Shown: positions 51,301-58,857 of the stretch, one piece after another
Position numbering within the stretch: position 1 is the first letter of the stretch
How the letters are laid out: each line of letters starts with the position of its first letter
From: CAVRJC01 sp963721435
GTDB lineage: Bacteria; Actinomycetota; Acidimicrobiia; IMCC26256; DASPTH01
DNA length: 64,000 nucleotides
Assembly: GCA_963721435.1 (NCBI GenBank)
Contig: CAVRJC010000012.1
Coordinates: 744,001-808,000, forward strand
Direction of reading: 5' to 3'
The notes under the pieces: model-generated
What the model was told of the DNA's origin: nothing
Databases searched by the model: none
What the model saw: only the letters and a program-made list of their open reading frames with translations
Made by a program: the position numbers and the translations under genes

Positions 51301-51355
51301 TCTTGAGCTTCTTCTTCGTCTTCTTCTGCTTCTTCTGTGTCGCGTGCTTCGCCAC
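48332..51355 (-). CDS. very large coiled-coil protein with 18-residue repeats and C-terminal LRV repeats
   Basis: 1007 residues from GTG 51355, with GGTGGAGGG five bases upstream; TTG 51400 is less likely. The N-terminus is a Lys cluster (KKQKKTKKKLKKD). Residues ~20-400 are charged coiled coil, including seven to eight copies of ERSVAALGRLDGLCEQVD (residues ~219-360). An Asp/Glu/Pro linker (~410-500) leads to a middle alpha/beta region (~500-740: TSVVVDLEELREALEVTGRF). The last ~265 residues are LRV (leucine-rich variant) repeats such as AAASNPSLPAEGAEQLAHDP. No signal peptide or membrane helix is seen, so it is probably cytoplasmic, perhaps a scaffold or filament. It diverges from the XRE-sigma-EAL-PilZ operon. 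I do not recognise the whole architecture. Confidence 0.7.
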   Translation of the reverse strand: MAKHATQKKQKKTKKKLKKDVRGELDRVLLRVEDEASDQLEVILSGAREDAAETAVAMRGLHAMVQSDMNEALLEVSNGCVQLREGLAQFNDARAAAETSAHECDARERERLEQADRRSQEIAADLDGLVTQLRAGAEARIDDVYHRVEEHAVTCEHALELAQREATERITESQRLVDEQARRFGEHVSRDLAELLEDVDRKTRELQELSQLRIEGAVATIDERSVAALGRLDGLCEQVEERSVAALGRLDGLCEQVEERSVAALGRLDGLCEQVDERSVAALGRLDGLCEQVEERSAAVLGSLDGLCEQVDERSVAALGRLDGLCEQVDERSVAALGRLDGLCEQVDARSAAVLGSLDEVSAQARSDAEAVNRRRIEYDELADSLIAFEAEARGCAADAHEALDQLREHVASAAGLEAQLSPDRDAGVPSENSTDPRPDRGDDELLGDRLDEPFDENFFGKLAEDLRSEPDRDEFPGGIDDSDSGPAGWDTPRPVDGDPQGAPAQRIALLDPILDTPVADISASTPTAPAGPVTVVAPLSGLTGLVEELARTGNTSVRISIAHSAANPASSTCVQLVTYDTAGWWKCGEVPVAGGKDLATSVVVDLEELREALEVTGRFGESTDVHITLDNGATIGNHLLLAQPSDDVPLLDGDRRPIEHIDLDSSKRLGLVLETQAGRLFVAPELLGYLRHRKAAAAQLVSIGGFPYLSTQVRTVAGNQEMTIVGRLLGLGENDEPTVIERRSTPGNEVTQLVNALSLDATPAELEHILKVGVGYTRRRAAAHPALPPEVIDDLINDGTEAMRAAAASNISISAEAIELAIADTSAVVRAAAASNPSLPAEGAEQLAHDPVPHVRSHLASNPKATGDLLDQLAQDHDSSVRAAVAFRENISTETLLTLARDPDGMVCEAVAQNSACPPEVLSELVSIVPGSVLANPNAAPSLLVAGSSVNVSRLREAVARNPATPAKGLRKLARDTDPDVLRAVAEHPGTSSSTRRRARRALGGT
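50276..50699. repeat. 54-base coding tandem repeat array
   Basis: About eight units of 54 bases encode an 18-residue coiled-coil repeat in the large protein. Units alternate between two variants (SVAALGRLDG and SAAVLGSLDG) and stay in frame. The high identity at DNA level points to recent expansion. This is protein-coding, not a CRISPR array. Confidence 0.85.
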
Positions 51356-51442
51356 GAAGCCCTCCACCGGGCCACGCTCTCGCGCGGCCCGTGATCCCAA
51401 GTTTTCCCTGCCGTCCTTATCGGCGCTTCAGCCGCGGAGTTG

Positions 51443-51452
51443 ATGACGTCAT
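51443..51452. promoter_or_regulatory. palindrome in the divergent regulatory region
   Basis: ATGACGTCAT is a perfect 10-base palindrome lying between the GTG of the large LRV protein (51355) and the ATG of the XRE gene (51508). A second inverted repeat, CCATTGGCCG (51484-51493) and CGGCCAATGG (51530-51539), brackets the XRE start codon. Either could be the binding site of the XRE regulator. Confidence 0.4.
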
Positions 51453-51507
51453 TTGTGACCAAGAACACCTTTAGCGTGATGGGCCATTGGCCGATCTTCA
51501 CCGCACT

Positions 51508-51996
51508 ATGGGGCGGCAAACAGAACACACGGCCAATGGCGACGTCGGCGAGAGGCTGCGACAGGTCCGCCGCACACTCGGAAAGTCTCGGGGGCAGCTC
51601 GCTCGTACATCCGGCCTGACCCGGCGCAAGGTAGCGGCGTTCGAACGCGGGAAGTCGTCGATGTCCGAGGCTGACCTCCGCACGCTTGCGGACGCTTGCG
51701 GCGTCGACGTCGGCGAGTTCGCACCACCGAACCTTCGGCTGGCGCTCGCCGCGCACGCGTTGTCCGACCGAGGGGCCGTCCGGCTCGAAGGGGAGGCCGC
51801 GCGGGATGCGCTGCTCCGCGAGTACGTGTTGATGCTCGTCGACCTTCGTGGATCCGCCGGCGTGCCCGCGAGCTCGCTCCGCCAAGACGACCTCGCGGAG
51901 CTCGCCCGTGTCGTCGGCGGCACGCCGGAAGCCATCGAAGGCAGGCTCACCGATCTGCTCGAGGCCAGCTCGGCTCATTCGCAGCCAGGATCATGA
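51508..51996 (+). CDS. XRE-family transcriptional regulator
   Basis: 162 residues from ATG 51508 (an upstream TTG 51487 lies inside the inverted repeat). The N-terminal helix-turn-helix is VGERLRQVRRTLGKSRGQLA, RTSGLTRRKVAAFERGKS, residues ~13-66. The C-terminal half is alpha-helical (LREYVLMLVDLRGSAG, DDLAELARVVGGTPEAIEGR) and may dimerise or bind a ligand. Its stop overlaps the sigma-factor start (ATGA). It is probably the local regulator of this operon and of the divergent LRV gene. Confidence 0.8.
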   Translation: MGRQTEHTANGDVGERLRQVRRTLGKSRGQLARTSGLTRRKVAAFERGKSSMSEADLRTLADACGVDVGEFAPPNLRLALAAHALSDRGAVRLEGEAARDALLREYVLMLVDLRGSAGVPASSLRQDDLAELARVVGGTPEAIEGRLTDLLEASSAHSQPGS

Positions 51997-52793
51997 CCAC
52001 GGAGTGCCGCTCCTGGGTGACCGGGCGGGATACTTCCGACGACGCGCGCGTCGCCGAGCTCTGGAATCGCTACAAGGCCGACGGCGCGCGCGACGCCCGC
52101 GATGAGCTCGCGCTGTACTACCGGCCGCTCGTGAAGTCGGTCGCTGACCGCGTTGCCGTCTCGATACCACGCTTCGTCGACCGAGCCGACCTGGCGAGCT
52201 TTGGACTGTTCGGCCTCTTCGATGCGATCGACAAGTTCGACCCGGGTCGCGGGTTCAGGTTCGAGACGTATGCCATCACAAGGATCAAGGGCGCGATTCT
52301 CGACGAGCTCCGTTCAATCGACTGGGTGCCACGCAAGATGCGAGCGAGTGCACGCGCGGTCGAGCGAGCAGAATCGGAGCTCCGGAACCGGCTCTTGCGA
52401 TCGCCATCAGACGACGAGCTCCTCGCTGAGCTCGGAGTCAGTCGTGATGCGCTCGAGCGCACGAAGATCCTGATCAATGCCAGCCGGGCCCAGCTCTTCG
52501 AAGACACCATCGACGTCTTGTACGACGTCGACGGCTCCGTCGCGTCGGTGAGCAACCGTTCCGATCCGTACCAGGATTTCGATTCGAGAGAATCGCTCTA
52601 CACCGCGATGAAGTCTCTCTCGTGGCGCGAACAAACGGTGCTCGTGTCGTATTACGTCGACTCCATGACACTGGCTGACATCGGTACCAGGCTCGGTGTC
52701 ACCGAGAGCCGAGCGTGCCAAATCCACAGAAAGGCGATCACTCGCCTACGCGCGTGGCTCGAGCGAGAGGAAGCCCCTCTTGCTGTGCGATGA
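51993..52793 (+). CDS. WhiG/FliA-type (group 3) sigma factor
   Basis: 266 residues from ATG 51993. Region 2: LALYYRPLVKSVADRVAVSI, FGLFGLFDAIDKFDPGRGFR, FETYAITRIKGAILDELRSI, then DWVPR, which closely follows WhiG/FliA/SigD. Region 3 is SPSDDELLAELGVSRDALER. Region 4: LSWREQTVLVSYYVDSMTLA, DIGTRLGVTESRACQIHRKA. It overlaps its neighbours on both sides by ATGA. No flagellar genes are present in the window. In Streptomyces, WhiG is held by RsiG with c-di-GMP; no RsiG homologue is evident here, but c-di-GMP-type domains follow directly. Confidence 0.88.
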   Translation: MTTECRSWVTGRDTSDDARVAELWNRYKADGARDARDELALYYRPLVKSVADRVAVSIPRFVDRADLASFGLFGLFDAIDKFDPGRGFRFETYAITRIKGAILDELRSIDWVPRKMRASARAVERAESELRNRLLRSPSDDELLAELGVSRDALERTKILINASRAQLFEDTIDVLYDVDGSVASVSNRSDPYQDFDSRESLYTAMKSLSWREQTVLVSYYVDSMTLADIGTRLGVTESRACQIHRKAITRLRAWLEREEAPLAVR

Positions 52794-53851
52794 CTGAAGT
52801 CCGCACGGCGACGGTCGCCGAGGGCGACGCCCTGCACCTACAGCAGGCGTCCGATCAGGTCACCGAGCGCCTGCGCGGTGGTCCGGTTGGTCAGGTTGCC
52901 GCGGCGCTCGCGTCGCACCCGAGTTTCCGCGCGCTTCACGACGTTCCGGCGTTCATCGAGTGGATGGCGCGCGAGATCTCTGGTGGTCGGAGTCCCGTGA
53001 TCACACTGGACACTCGTTCCGCGCGTTCGGTCGACGCGTCAGGAACTGATCGGGCAAGATGGCCCAGGCTCAGCTCACTCCCCGAACCGGGCGTGGACAT
53101 TCCGAGTACCGCGTGGGACGACCTCTTGGACCACGTGCTGATCCACCAAGACGTCGAGGTGTTCTGGCAACCGATCATCGATCTCCATGGGCCGACCGTC
53201 GTCGGATATGAAGGCTTTGCACGTTTCGCCGGGGCGACCGGGCTCTCTCCCGATCGCTGGTTCTCGGAAGCGGCGACGCGCGGTCGCCGCAGTGAGCTCG
53301 AGGGCCTCGCTCTGCGCGCCGCGCTCCGCCGTCTCGGCGACGCTCCACGGAATTGCTTCCTGTCGGTCAACGTGAGCCCACACGCCCTTCTCGACGACCA
53401 CGTGCAGCGCGCGCTCTTCGACGTGCCGGACCTCACCGGTGTCGTGATCGAGCTCACGACGCCCACACAGCCTGAGGACATCGACGAGTTGGCGCGACAA
53501 GCGGGGCCCCTCAGGAGAGCTGGCGCGGCGCTTGCACTCACGTACACAGTCGATGACACGACACCCGAGGAGCTGCTCTCCTTGCGGCCCAAGGTGCTCA
53601 AGATCCCGGAGCAGCTCGTCGCCGACATTCGACGCGCGAACCGCGATCACGACCGTGACACCGGCGAAGCACTCTCACGGCTCGCAGGCTCGTTCGGAGG
53701 TCGCATCGTGGTGCAGAACGTCGAACGGATGCAGGATCTCCTCGATCTCCAAGACGTCGGGATCCGATTCGTGCAGGGGTTCCTTGTGGGCGTTCCCACC
53801 ACGTGTTGGCAGCCGCTCGCCAGCGAGATCGGTGTCTCGAGTGTTGGGTAG
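52790..53851 (+). CDS. degenerate EAL-domain protein
   Basis: 353 residues; ATG 52790 overlaps the sigma-factor stop. Residues ~1-105 are an unassigned N-terminal region (QASDQVTERLRGGPVGQVAA). The EAL fold follows: DVEVFWQPIIDLHGPTVVGY then EGFARF in place of ExLxR, SVNVSPHALLDD, GVVIELTTPTQ, a changed DDFG region (YTVDDTTPEELLSLRP), VLKIPEQLV for KID, and FVQGFLVG near the end. Several catalytic residues are altered, so it is probably a c-di-GMP sensor or scaffold rather than an active phosphodiesterase; that is inference. It is coupled to the sigma factor and PilZ genes. Confidence 0.8.
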   Translation: MTEVRTATVAEGDALHLQQASDQVTERLRGGPVGQVAAALASHPSFRALHDVPAFIEWMAREISGGRSPVITLDTRSARSVDASGTDRARWPRLSSLPEPGVDIPSTAWDDLLDHVLIHQDVEVFWQPIIDLHGPTVVGYEGFARFAGATGLSPDRWFSEAATRGRRSELEGLALRAALRRLGDAPRNCFLSVNVSPHALLDDHVQRALFDVPDLTGVVIELTTPTQPEDIDELARQAGPLRRAGAALALTYTVDDTTPEELLSLRPKVLKIPEQLVADIRRANRDHDRDTGEALSRLAGSFGGRIVVQNVERMQDLLDLQDVGIRFVQGFLVGVPTTCWQPLASEIGVSSVG

Positions 53852-54197
53852 GAAGCGCGGTCGAGATCGACGCCGCGGCGACCGCAGATCTGTGCAATGG
53901 GACGCTCTTTCGTGGATCGAGGGGCGCCGAGACGAGACGTCATCGCCGTGCACGGTCTCGGACGTCACCCGTGCGGGCGCCGGGCTGGTGCTCCTCGGAA
54001 GCATGCCGGTCACGGTGTCCGACGCGATCGCCATCGAGGTCGTGAGGATGGGCGGCACCGCGGTTGAGCTCACGCTGCACGGAATCGTCGAATACGTCGA
54101 CGAGACCGTTGACGGCGACGGGGTCCGGATCGGCGTGAGCCTCACGTTCTCCGGGCCGCACGAGCAGCGCATCGCACAGACGCTGTTCTCCCAATGA
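53841..54197 (+). CDS. PilZ-domain c-di-GMP-binding protein
   Basis: 118 residues from GTG 53841, overlapping the EAL gene by 11 bases. The N-terminus has the Arg-rich RRRGDRRSVQW matching RxxxR. The second motif is SDVTRAGAGLVLLG, matching (D/N)xSxxG with Thr for Ser. The beta-barrel follows (AIAIEVVRMGGTAVELTLHG, DGVRIGVSLTFSGPHEQ). Single-domain PilZ proteins bind c-di-GMP and act on a partner. The partner may be the sigma factor, the EAL protein or the LRV protein; none is shown. Confidence 0.75.
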   Translation: MLGRKRGRDRRRGDRRSVQWDALSWIEGRRDETSSPCTVSDVTRAGAGLVLLGSMPVTVSDAIAIEVVRMGGTAVELTLHGIVEYVDETVDGDGVRIGVSLTFSGPHEQRIAQTLFSQ

Positions 54198-54270
54198 GCT
54201 GACCGGAAATCGCGCGTAGCCAGGACGCGCACCCCCTGGGCAGCAAGACAGCCCGCCACTGGGGCGGGCC

Positions 54271-54354
54271 TGGTGGGCCGGGTTGGATTCGAACCAACGT
54301 AGCTTGCGCAGCAGCTTTACAGGCTGCCCCCTTTGGCCACTCGGGTACCGACCC
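54271..54354 (-). tRNA. trnY: tRNA-Tyr (anticodon GTA)
   Basis: 84 bases including an encoded CCA. The acceptor stem is GGGTCGG/CCGGCCC (one U-G pair), the anticodon stem GCAGC/GCTGC with loop CTGTAAA, and the T arm GTTGGTTCGAATCCAAC. The short class II variable arm is present. It converges with the PilZ gene. Normally it stands next to tRNA-Thr; here ~7 kb of accessory genes separates them. Confidence 0.95.
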
Positions 54355-54425
54355 CGGGCCGCGTACAGTATCAGGCCGTCTCCCGCGTCCTTCCTTCGAG
54401 TTCTCACCAGCACCCAGAGGTGACC

Positions 54426-54914
54426 ATGCCGTCGTTCGACGTTGTCTCCGAGCTCGACATGCAAGAGGTGCGCAACGCAGTCGACCAGGCGCAGCGCGAG
54501 ATCGCGACGCGCTTCGATTTCAAGAACACCGGCTCGTCGATCGAGCTCACACCCAAGACGATCGACCTCGAGACCGAGAGTGAACCGCGACTCGTCGCCC
54601 TGCACCAGGTGCTCGAGGAGAAGCTGGTACGCCGCAAGGTGTCGCTCAAGGCGCTCGAGTACGGCAAGGTCGAAGAGGCGTCGAAGGGCGCGGTGCGCCA
54701 GACCGTCGCGCTCAACGTGGGCATCTCGAGTGACAAGGCGCGTGAGATCGGCAAGTTCGTCAAGGACCTCGGGCTGAAGGGAGTGCAGCACCAGGTGCAG
54801 GGCGACCAGCTGCGCGTCATGGGGAAGAAGCGCGACGACCTGCAGGCCGCGATCGCGGCGATGCGCGAGCACGACTTCGGCGTGCCGCTGCAGTTCACCA
54901 ACTTTCGCGACTGA
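54426..54914 (+). CDS. yajQ: YajQ-family nucleotide-binding protein
   Basis: 162 residues, full family length (about 160). It reads MPSFDVVSELDMQEVRNAVD, TRFDFKNTGSSIELTPKTID, RQTVALNVGISSDKAREIGK and ends LQAAIAAMREHDFGVPLQFT. YajQ proteins have two ferredoxin-like domains; some members bind c-di-GMP and modulate transcription (shown in Xanthomonas), others bind ATP/GTP or tRNA. It lies downstream of the XRE-sigma-EAL-PilZ operon, with tRNA-Tyr on the opposite strand between. This may extend the c-di-GMP theme or be coincidence. Confidence 0.92.
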   Translation: MPSFDVVSELDMQEVRNAVDQAQREIATRFDFKNTGSSIELTPKTIDLETESEPRLVALHQVLEEKLVRRKVSLKALEYGKVEEASKGAVRQTVALNVGISSDKAREIGKFVKDLGLKGVQHQVQGDQLRVMGKKRDDLQAAIAAMREHDFGVPLQFTNFRD

Positions 54915-55373
54915 TCACCCCGCTGAGACACAGAGAGTGGCTGAGCGTCGCGCGCGTCTCGCGTAGCTCTGACGGTGCGGTCGAGTTCAGCCAACGGCGA
55001 CGAACGAGCGGCCCGTCTGCGAGCGAGGCGAAGATCGCCCACGCAACGTGGAGGCTCGGCGCGCCGAGCGTCGATACTCGCCTGGGCCTTCCTGACATGC
55101 TTCGACGTGGGTATCGAGGGTTGCCGCGGCGATCGGCGCGGTCGTGGTGTTCGTAGGAGGTTTCGGCATCGCGCGCGCGACGAGCGACGCCCACGGGAGC
55201 CATGAACGTGACCGGCAGAGCGCGGTCGAGCGCGGCGGCGACAACCGGAGCCACCGCAGTGCTGACGACGCCCGGGTGGGAAACCGGGATGACTCGGCAC
55301 GGTCCGGATCGTCGGGGAGCTCGCAGCAGGGGGGCGGCGCCCACACCGGTACCCGCGGGAGCTGACCGGGCCC
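54915..55373. other. interval with a weak low-complexity open frame
   Basis: About 460 bases. On the + strand, 55144-55365 encodes 73 residues with a short hydrophobic start (FVGGFGIARATSDAHGS) then a Ser/Gly/Arg-rich hydrophilic tail (RSGSSGSSQQGGGAHTGTRG). The hydrophobic part reads further upstream (VAAAIGAVVVFVGGFG) without an ATG. It could be a small secreted protein or a remnant. Nothing else was seen. Confidence 0.3.
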
Positions 55374-57749
55374 TTACAGGTAGTCGTGGCGGAAGAGGTG
55401 CTTGGTGGCGAACCAGCCGGGGATCGCGGGGAAGTACGAGTAGACGAGCTGGTTCATCAGCGCCGTCGCGACCGCGACCTCCTCGGGCACGCCGAACGAC
55501 ACCAGGATCGCGGACAGGCCGACGGTCCCGACCGCAGTGCCGCCACCCGGGATCGGGACGATCGACGCGACGGTCATGACCCCGATGTTGGCGGCGAGCA
55601 GCGACCAGTACGACACGCTCCCGCCGAACGCGAGGAGGCAGGCCTGGAGGCACCACGTGGAGAGCAGGGTCGCCAAGGCGTAGCCACCGATCAGCAGCGT
55701 GAGGCGTCGCGGTGAGCGGAGGACGATCTGCATCGTCGCCGCGGCGCGTCGCATCGGCGGCAGCGCGGCGTGGCGGACGCGAGCGACGGACATCACTGCT
55801 GCGCTTGCGATCGCGACGACCGCGACGACGATGGCGGTGAGCTCGATCAACCCGGTGGTCGGGAGGAGCGAGAGGTTGGCCTGGGACGGCTCGATCACGA
55901 CCGCGACCACGAACAGGCCCAGCACCGCGACGAGGTTCCCGACCGTGCTGAGCGGGCCTCCGGCGGCGATCGCCGAAGCCAGGTCGACGCCCATCTGCTG
56001 CAGGTACCGGATCTGCATGCCCTGGCCGCCGATCGCGGGCACCGCAAGGTTCGAGAACGACATCGCGACCTGCACCTCCGTGGTGGGCCACAGTGGCAGT
56101 CGAACCGGGACCGTCCCCATCAGCCCGACGGCGAAGCCGATGTTCGCGGCGAACGAGAGGACCAGCGCGACCGCGATCCACGCCCAGTTCGCGCTCTGCA
56201 CCGTGTCCCACACCTTGGTCGGATCGCCCACCTGGTCGAGGAGGACCGCGATCGCGACCAGCCCGCCGACGGCCATCGCGGCGTTGACCGGGTCGATGCG
56301 CCGCATCCGGGTCAGCTCGGGCGTCGGCACGCGCGCGGCGGCGGCCCCGGCGTCGCGGAGTCGCGCGAGGCTGCGGGCCCGGTCGCTGCGGCGACCCCCG
56401 GCGACGTCACGCGTTGCGCGCGTGAGGACGGCGGGCTGGAGGAACGGCAATGCGATCGCGACCCGCTCGCTCCCGAGCCCTTCGGTTGCCGCGCGCGCGG
56501 CGCGTTCCTCGCCGACGATCGCGGCGGTCGCCGCGAGGAGCTCGGCGACGTCGAAGGCCCGGTGTTGGCTGCTCACGCTCGCTCGCGCGTTGTCGAAGCC
56601 GACGATCCACGGCCCGGCCGGTGACACGACGACGTGCTCCGCGTCGAGGAGTCCGTGGGTGATCCGCGCGCGATGCAGCGCGGCGACGCTTTCCCAGATC
56701 GCGGTGAGGAGCTCGTCGGTCACCAGCTCCACGGTGAGGTCGGCGAGCGGGACCGCACCGACCGTTCCCACGACGAGGCACGCCGAACCATGTCCTGCGC
56801 TCCCGACGAGGATCACCGGCGGTACCCGCACGCCAGCCTCGCGCGCGGCCAGCATCAAGTAGGCCTCGCGCTCGAGCGCGTGCAAACGGGTGAACGTCAA
56901 CGGCGGCCCCGAGTCGCGGTACACGACCGTGCGCCACAGCTTCGCGAGGAATCGTGCGTCCGCCTCGTCGCGACCGATCACCTTCACGCGCACGAGCGCG
57001 TCATCGACCTCGGCGAACATGAGCGTCGACCCAGTGGGCTGGAGCTCGGCAAGACGCAGGTTGTAGGCGTCGATCCCGAGTTGCGCGAGCGCGACGCGCA
57101 CCTGCTCGACGGTCGGGCGACCTCCGGGAGAGCCGAACACCAGATGGACCGCGGCCGCGACCGTCCACCCCAGCACCACCGCCGCGAGGAGATCGTTCGG
57201 GTACGAGCGGGTCAGTGAGAGCGCGGCGAGCGCGACCGCGAGCACGAGCGCGCGTCCGACCGCGCGGGTCGGTCGGGTCACGTACGGGCCGGCCGCGCAG
57301 ATCACCGCCACGACGACTGCGACCCGCACGGCGGGGAACGGGGGCGTCGCGCCGAAGCCCGTGGCGACGCGGACGCCGCGCCCGAAGGTCTCGTGCGCGA
57401 CCACGAACTCCCCGATGAGCCGCGCCGCGAGCCAGGCGACGACTCCGGCAAGGAGAAGATCCCGTCCGAGACGCCAGCGACGCCCCACGAGCGCGGCCAC
57501 GACGACGAGGCCCACCGCCCACAGCGCACCGAGCCGGTAGATCGCGAGGAACACCGGGTCCAGCTGGTCGGGGATGCTGACCACGAGGTCGTAGAGCGCG
57601 CGTTCGCTCTCGCTCACGTCACCGGCGTGGCGCGCCGCGATCACCAGGATCACGATGCCGACCAAGAGCCTGATCCAGTCGCTCGTGCGCCGCTGCAGAT
57701 GCCCTTCTTCCGCCCGCCCGAACAATCGGTCCCGCACGCGAGCGTTCAC
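55374..57749 (-). CDS. multi-domain membrane protein: kinase-like domain fused to UPF0104/MprF-type flippase domain
   Basis: 791 residues from GTG 57749, four bases after the histidine kinase gene. The N-terminal third has several membrane helices (LLVGIVILVIAARHAGD, VAVVVAVICAAGPYV). A soluble middle (~220-480) resembles a degenerate protein or lipopolysaccharide kinase: TFTRLHALEREAYLMLAARE, ALHRARITHGLLDAEHVVVS, IVGFDNARASVSSQ in place of HRD and DFG. The C-terminal third is the UPF0104/lysyl-PG-synthase transmembrane region (MSFSNLAVPAIGGQGMQIRY, VPIPGGGTAVGTVGLSAILV). Related actinobacterial fusions may handle cell-envelope lipids; the exact role is unknown. It shares a transcript with the two-component genes. 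Confidence 0.75.
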   Translation of the reverse strand: MNARVRDRLFGRAEEGHLQRRTSDWIRLLVGIVILVIAARHAGDVSESERALYDLVVSIPDQLDPVFLAIYRLGALWAVGLVVVAALVGRRWRLGRDLLLAGVVAWLAARLIGEFVVAHETFGRGVRVATGFGATPPFPAVRVAVVVAVICAAGPYVTRPTRAVGRALVLAVALAALSLTRSYPNDLLAAVVLGWTVAAAVHLVFGSPGGRPTVEQVRVALAQLGIDAYNLRLAELQPTGSTLMFAEVDDALVRVKVIGRDEADARFLAKLWRTVVYRDSGPPLTFTRLHALEREAYLMLAAREAGVRVPPVILVGSAGHGSACLVVGTVGAVPLADLTVELVTDELLTAIWESVAALHRARITHGLLDAEHVVVSPAGPWIVGFDNARASVSSQHRAFDVAELLAATAAIVGEERAARAATEGLGSERVAIALPFLQPAVLTRATRDVAGGRRSDRARSLARLRDAGAAAARVPTPELTRMRRIDPVNAAMAVGGLVAIAVLLDQVGDPTKVWDTVQSANWAWIAVALVLSFAANIGFAVGLMGTVPVRLPLWPTTEVQVAMSFSNLAVPAIGGQGMQIRYLQQMGVDLASAIAAGGPLSTVGNLVAVLGLFVVAVVIEPSQANLSLLPTTGLIELTAIVVAVVAIASAAVMSVARVRHAALPPMRRAAATMQIVLRSPRRLTLLIGGYALATLLSTWCLQACLLAFGGSVSYWSLLAANIGVMTVASIVPIPGGGTAVGTVGLSAILVSFGVPEEVAVATALMNQLVYSYFPAIPGWFATKHLFRHDYL

Positions 57750-57753
57750 GGGC

Positions 57754-58857
57754 TCACGACGACGAGCCGGGCTCCGGCGACGCGAGCGGGAGCTCGAGGA
57801 CGAACGTCGCCCCCTGATCGCGACCGGGTGAGGCAGCGGTGATGTCACCGTGATGCGCGCGCGCAATGCCGCGAGCGATGGTGAGGCCGATGCCGCTCCC
57901 TCCGGAGGGACGGGGCAGATCGGGCACGCGGTAGAAGCGCTCGAAGATCAATCCCAGGTCGTCGGCGGCGATCCCGACTCCCGTGTCGCGCACTGCCATC
58001 GTCGCCGCGCCCGCGCGTTCCCCGCACTCGACGACGACGCGGCCTCCCTCGGGCGTGTACGTCAACGCATTGCCGAGCAGGTTGGTGATCACCTGGATCA
58101 CCCGGTCACGGTCGACAGCGACGGGGAGTGCCGCGCCGTCGTGCACATCGAGCGTGACGTGCTGGTCGTCGAACTGGGGACCGAGACGCGCCGCGACCAT
58201 CGCCGCGAGCTCGGCGAGGTCTTCACGCGTGATCTGCAGCGGGAGCGCGTTCTCCTCGGCGCGCGAGAGGGTGGCGAGATCCGACGCGAGGCGCTCGAGC
58301 CGGGCCGTCTCTTCCGACACGGTCGCGAGGAGCTCGTCGGTCGGTGAGAACACACCGTCGATGACTCCTTCGATGTAGCCGCTGATCGTCGTGAGCGGCG
58401 TGCGCATCTCGTGCGCGACCTCGGAGATCAGCTGCGCCCGTCGTCGCTCGGTCGTCTCGAGCGCGGCGGCGAGCTGGTTGACGTCGGCGGCGAGCGCGGC
58501 GAGCTCGAGCTCGCGGGGTGCTGTGACGCGCTCGTCGTAGTGGCCCGCGGCGAGGCGTCTCGTGGCGCCACGGACGGCGTTGATGGGTCGCAGGATCCGT
58601 CGCGTGACGAACAGGGTGACGATGCCGGCCGCGCCGACGCTCAGGACGAGCGCGATCGGGAGCGTGCTCCACAGCGCGTCGACGAATGCCTGGTGCGACT
58701 GCTCCTCGATGTGACCGCTCTCCTCGCCGCGGATGCGGTCGTCGAAGTCCGACGTCGCGCGCAAGCCGAACGTGAGCGCGAACGCGGCGACGACGACACC
58801 GACCACGAGCGCGTACGACACGAACAGCCGAACATCGAGTCGGCGCAGTCGCTTCAT
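57754..58857 (-). CDS. sensor histidine kinase
   Basis: 367 residues; ATG 58857 overlaps the response-regulator stop (ATGA). Two membrane helices (LFVSYALVVGVVVAAFALTF, LVLSVGAAGIVTLFVTRRIL) enclose a short outside sensor loop of about 45 residues. A HAMP domain follows (RPINAVRGATRRLAAGHYDE). The phospho-acceptor box is SEVAHEMRTPLTTISGYIEG, and the ATPase domain has NLLGNALTYTPEGGRVV, DTGVGI, FERFYRV and GSGIGLTIARGIA. It should phosphorylate the OmpR-type regulator. The small sensor loop suggests envelope stress sensing. Confidence 0.92.
   Translation of the reverse strand: MKRLRRLDVRLFVSYALVVGVVVAAFALTFGLRATSDFDDRIRGEESGHIEEQSHQAFVDALWSTLPIALVLSVGAAGIVTLFVTRRILRPINAVRGATRRLAAGHYDERVTAPRELELAALAADVNQLAAALETTERRRAQLISEVAHEMRTPLTTISGYIEGVIDGVFSPTDELLATVSEETARLERLASDLATLSRAEENALPLQITREDLAELAAMVAARLGPQFDDQHVTLDVHDGAALPVAVDRDRVIQVITNLLGNALTYTPEGGRVVVECGERAGAATMAVRDTGVGIAADDLGLIFERFYRVPDLPRPSGGSGIGLTIARGIARAHHGDITAASPGRDQGATFVLELPLASPEPGSSS

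Noticed and set aside
51993..52793. The sigma factor as a flagellar FliA
   Set aside because: No flagellar or chemotaxis genes are in the window; WhiG-like use is equally likely, so no gene symbol was assigned.
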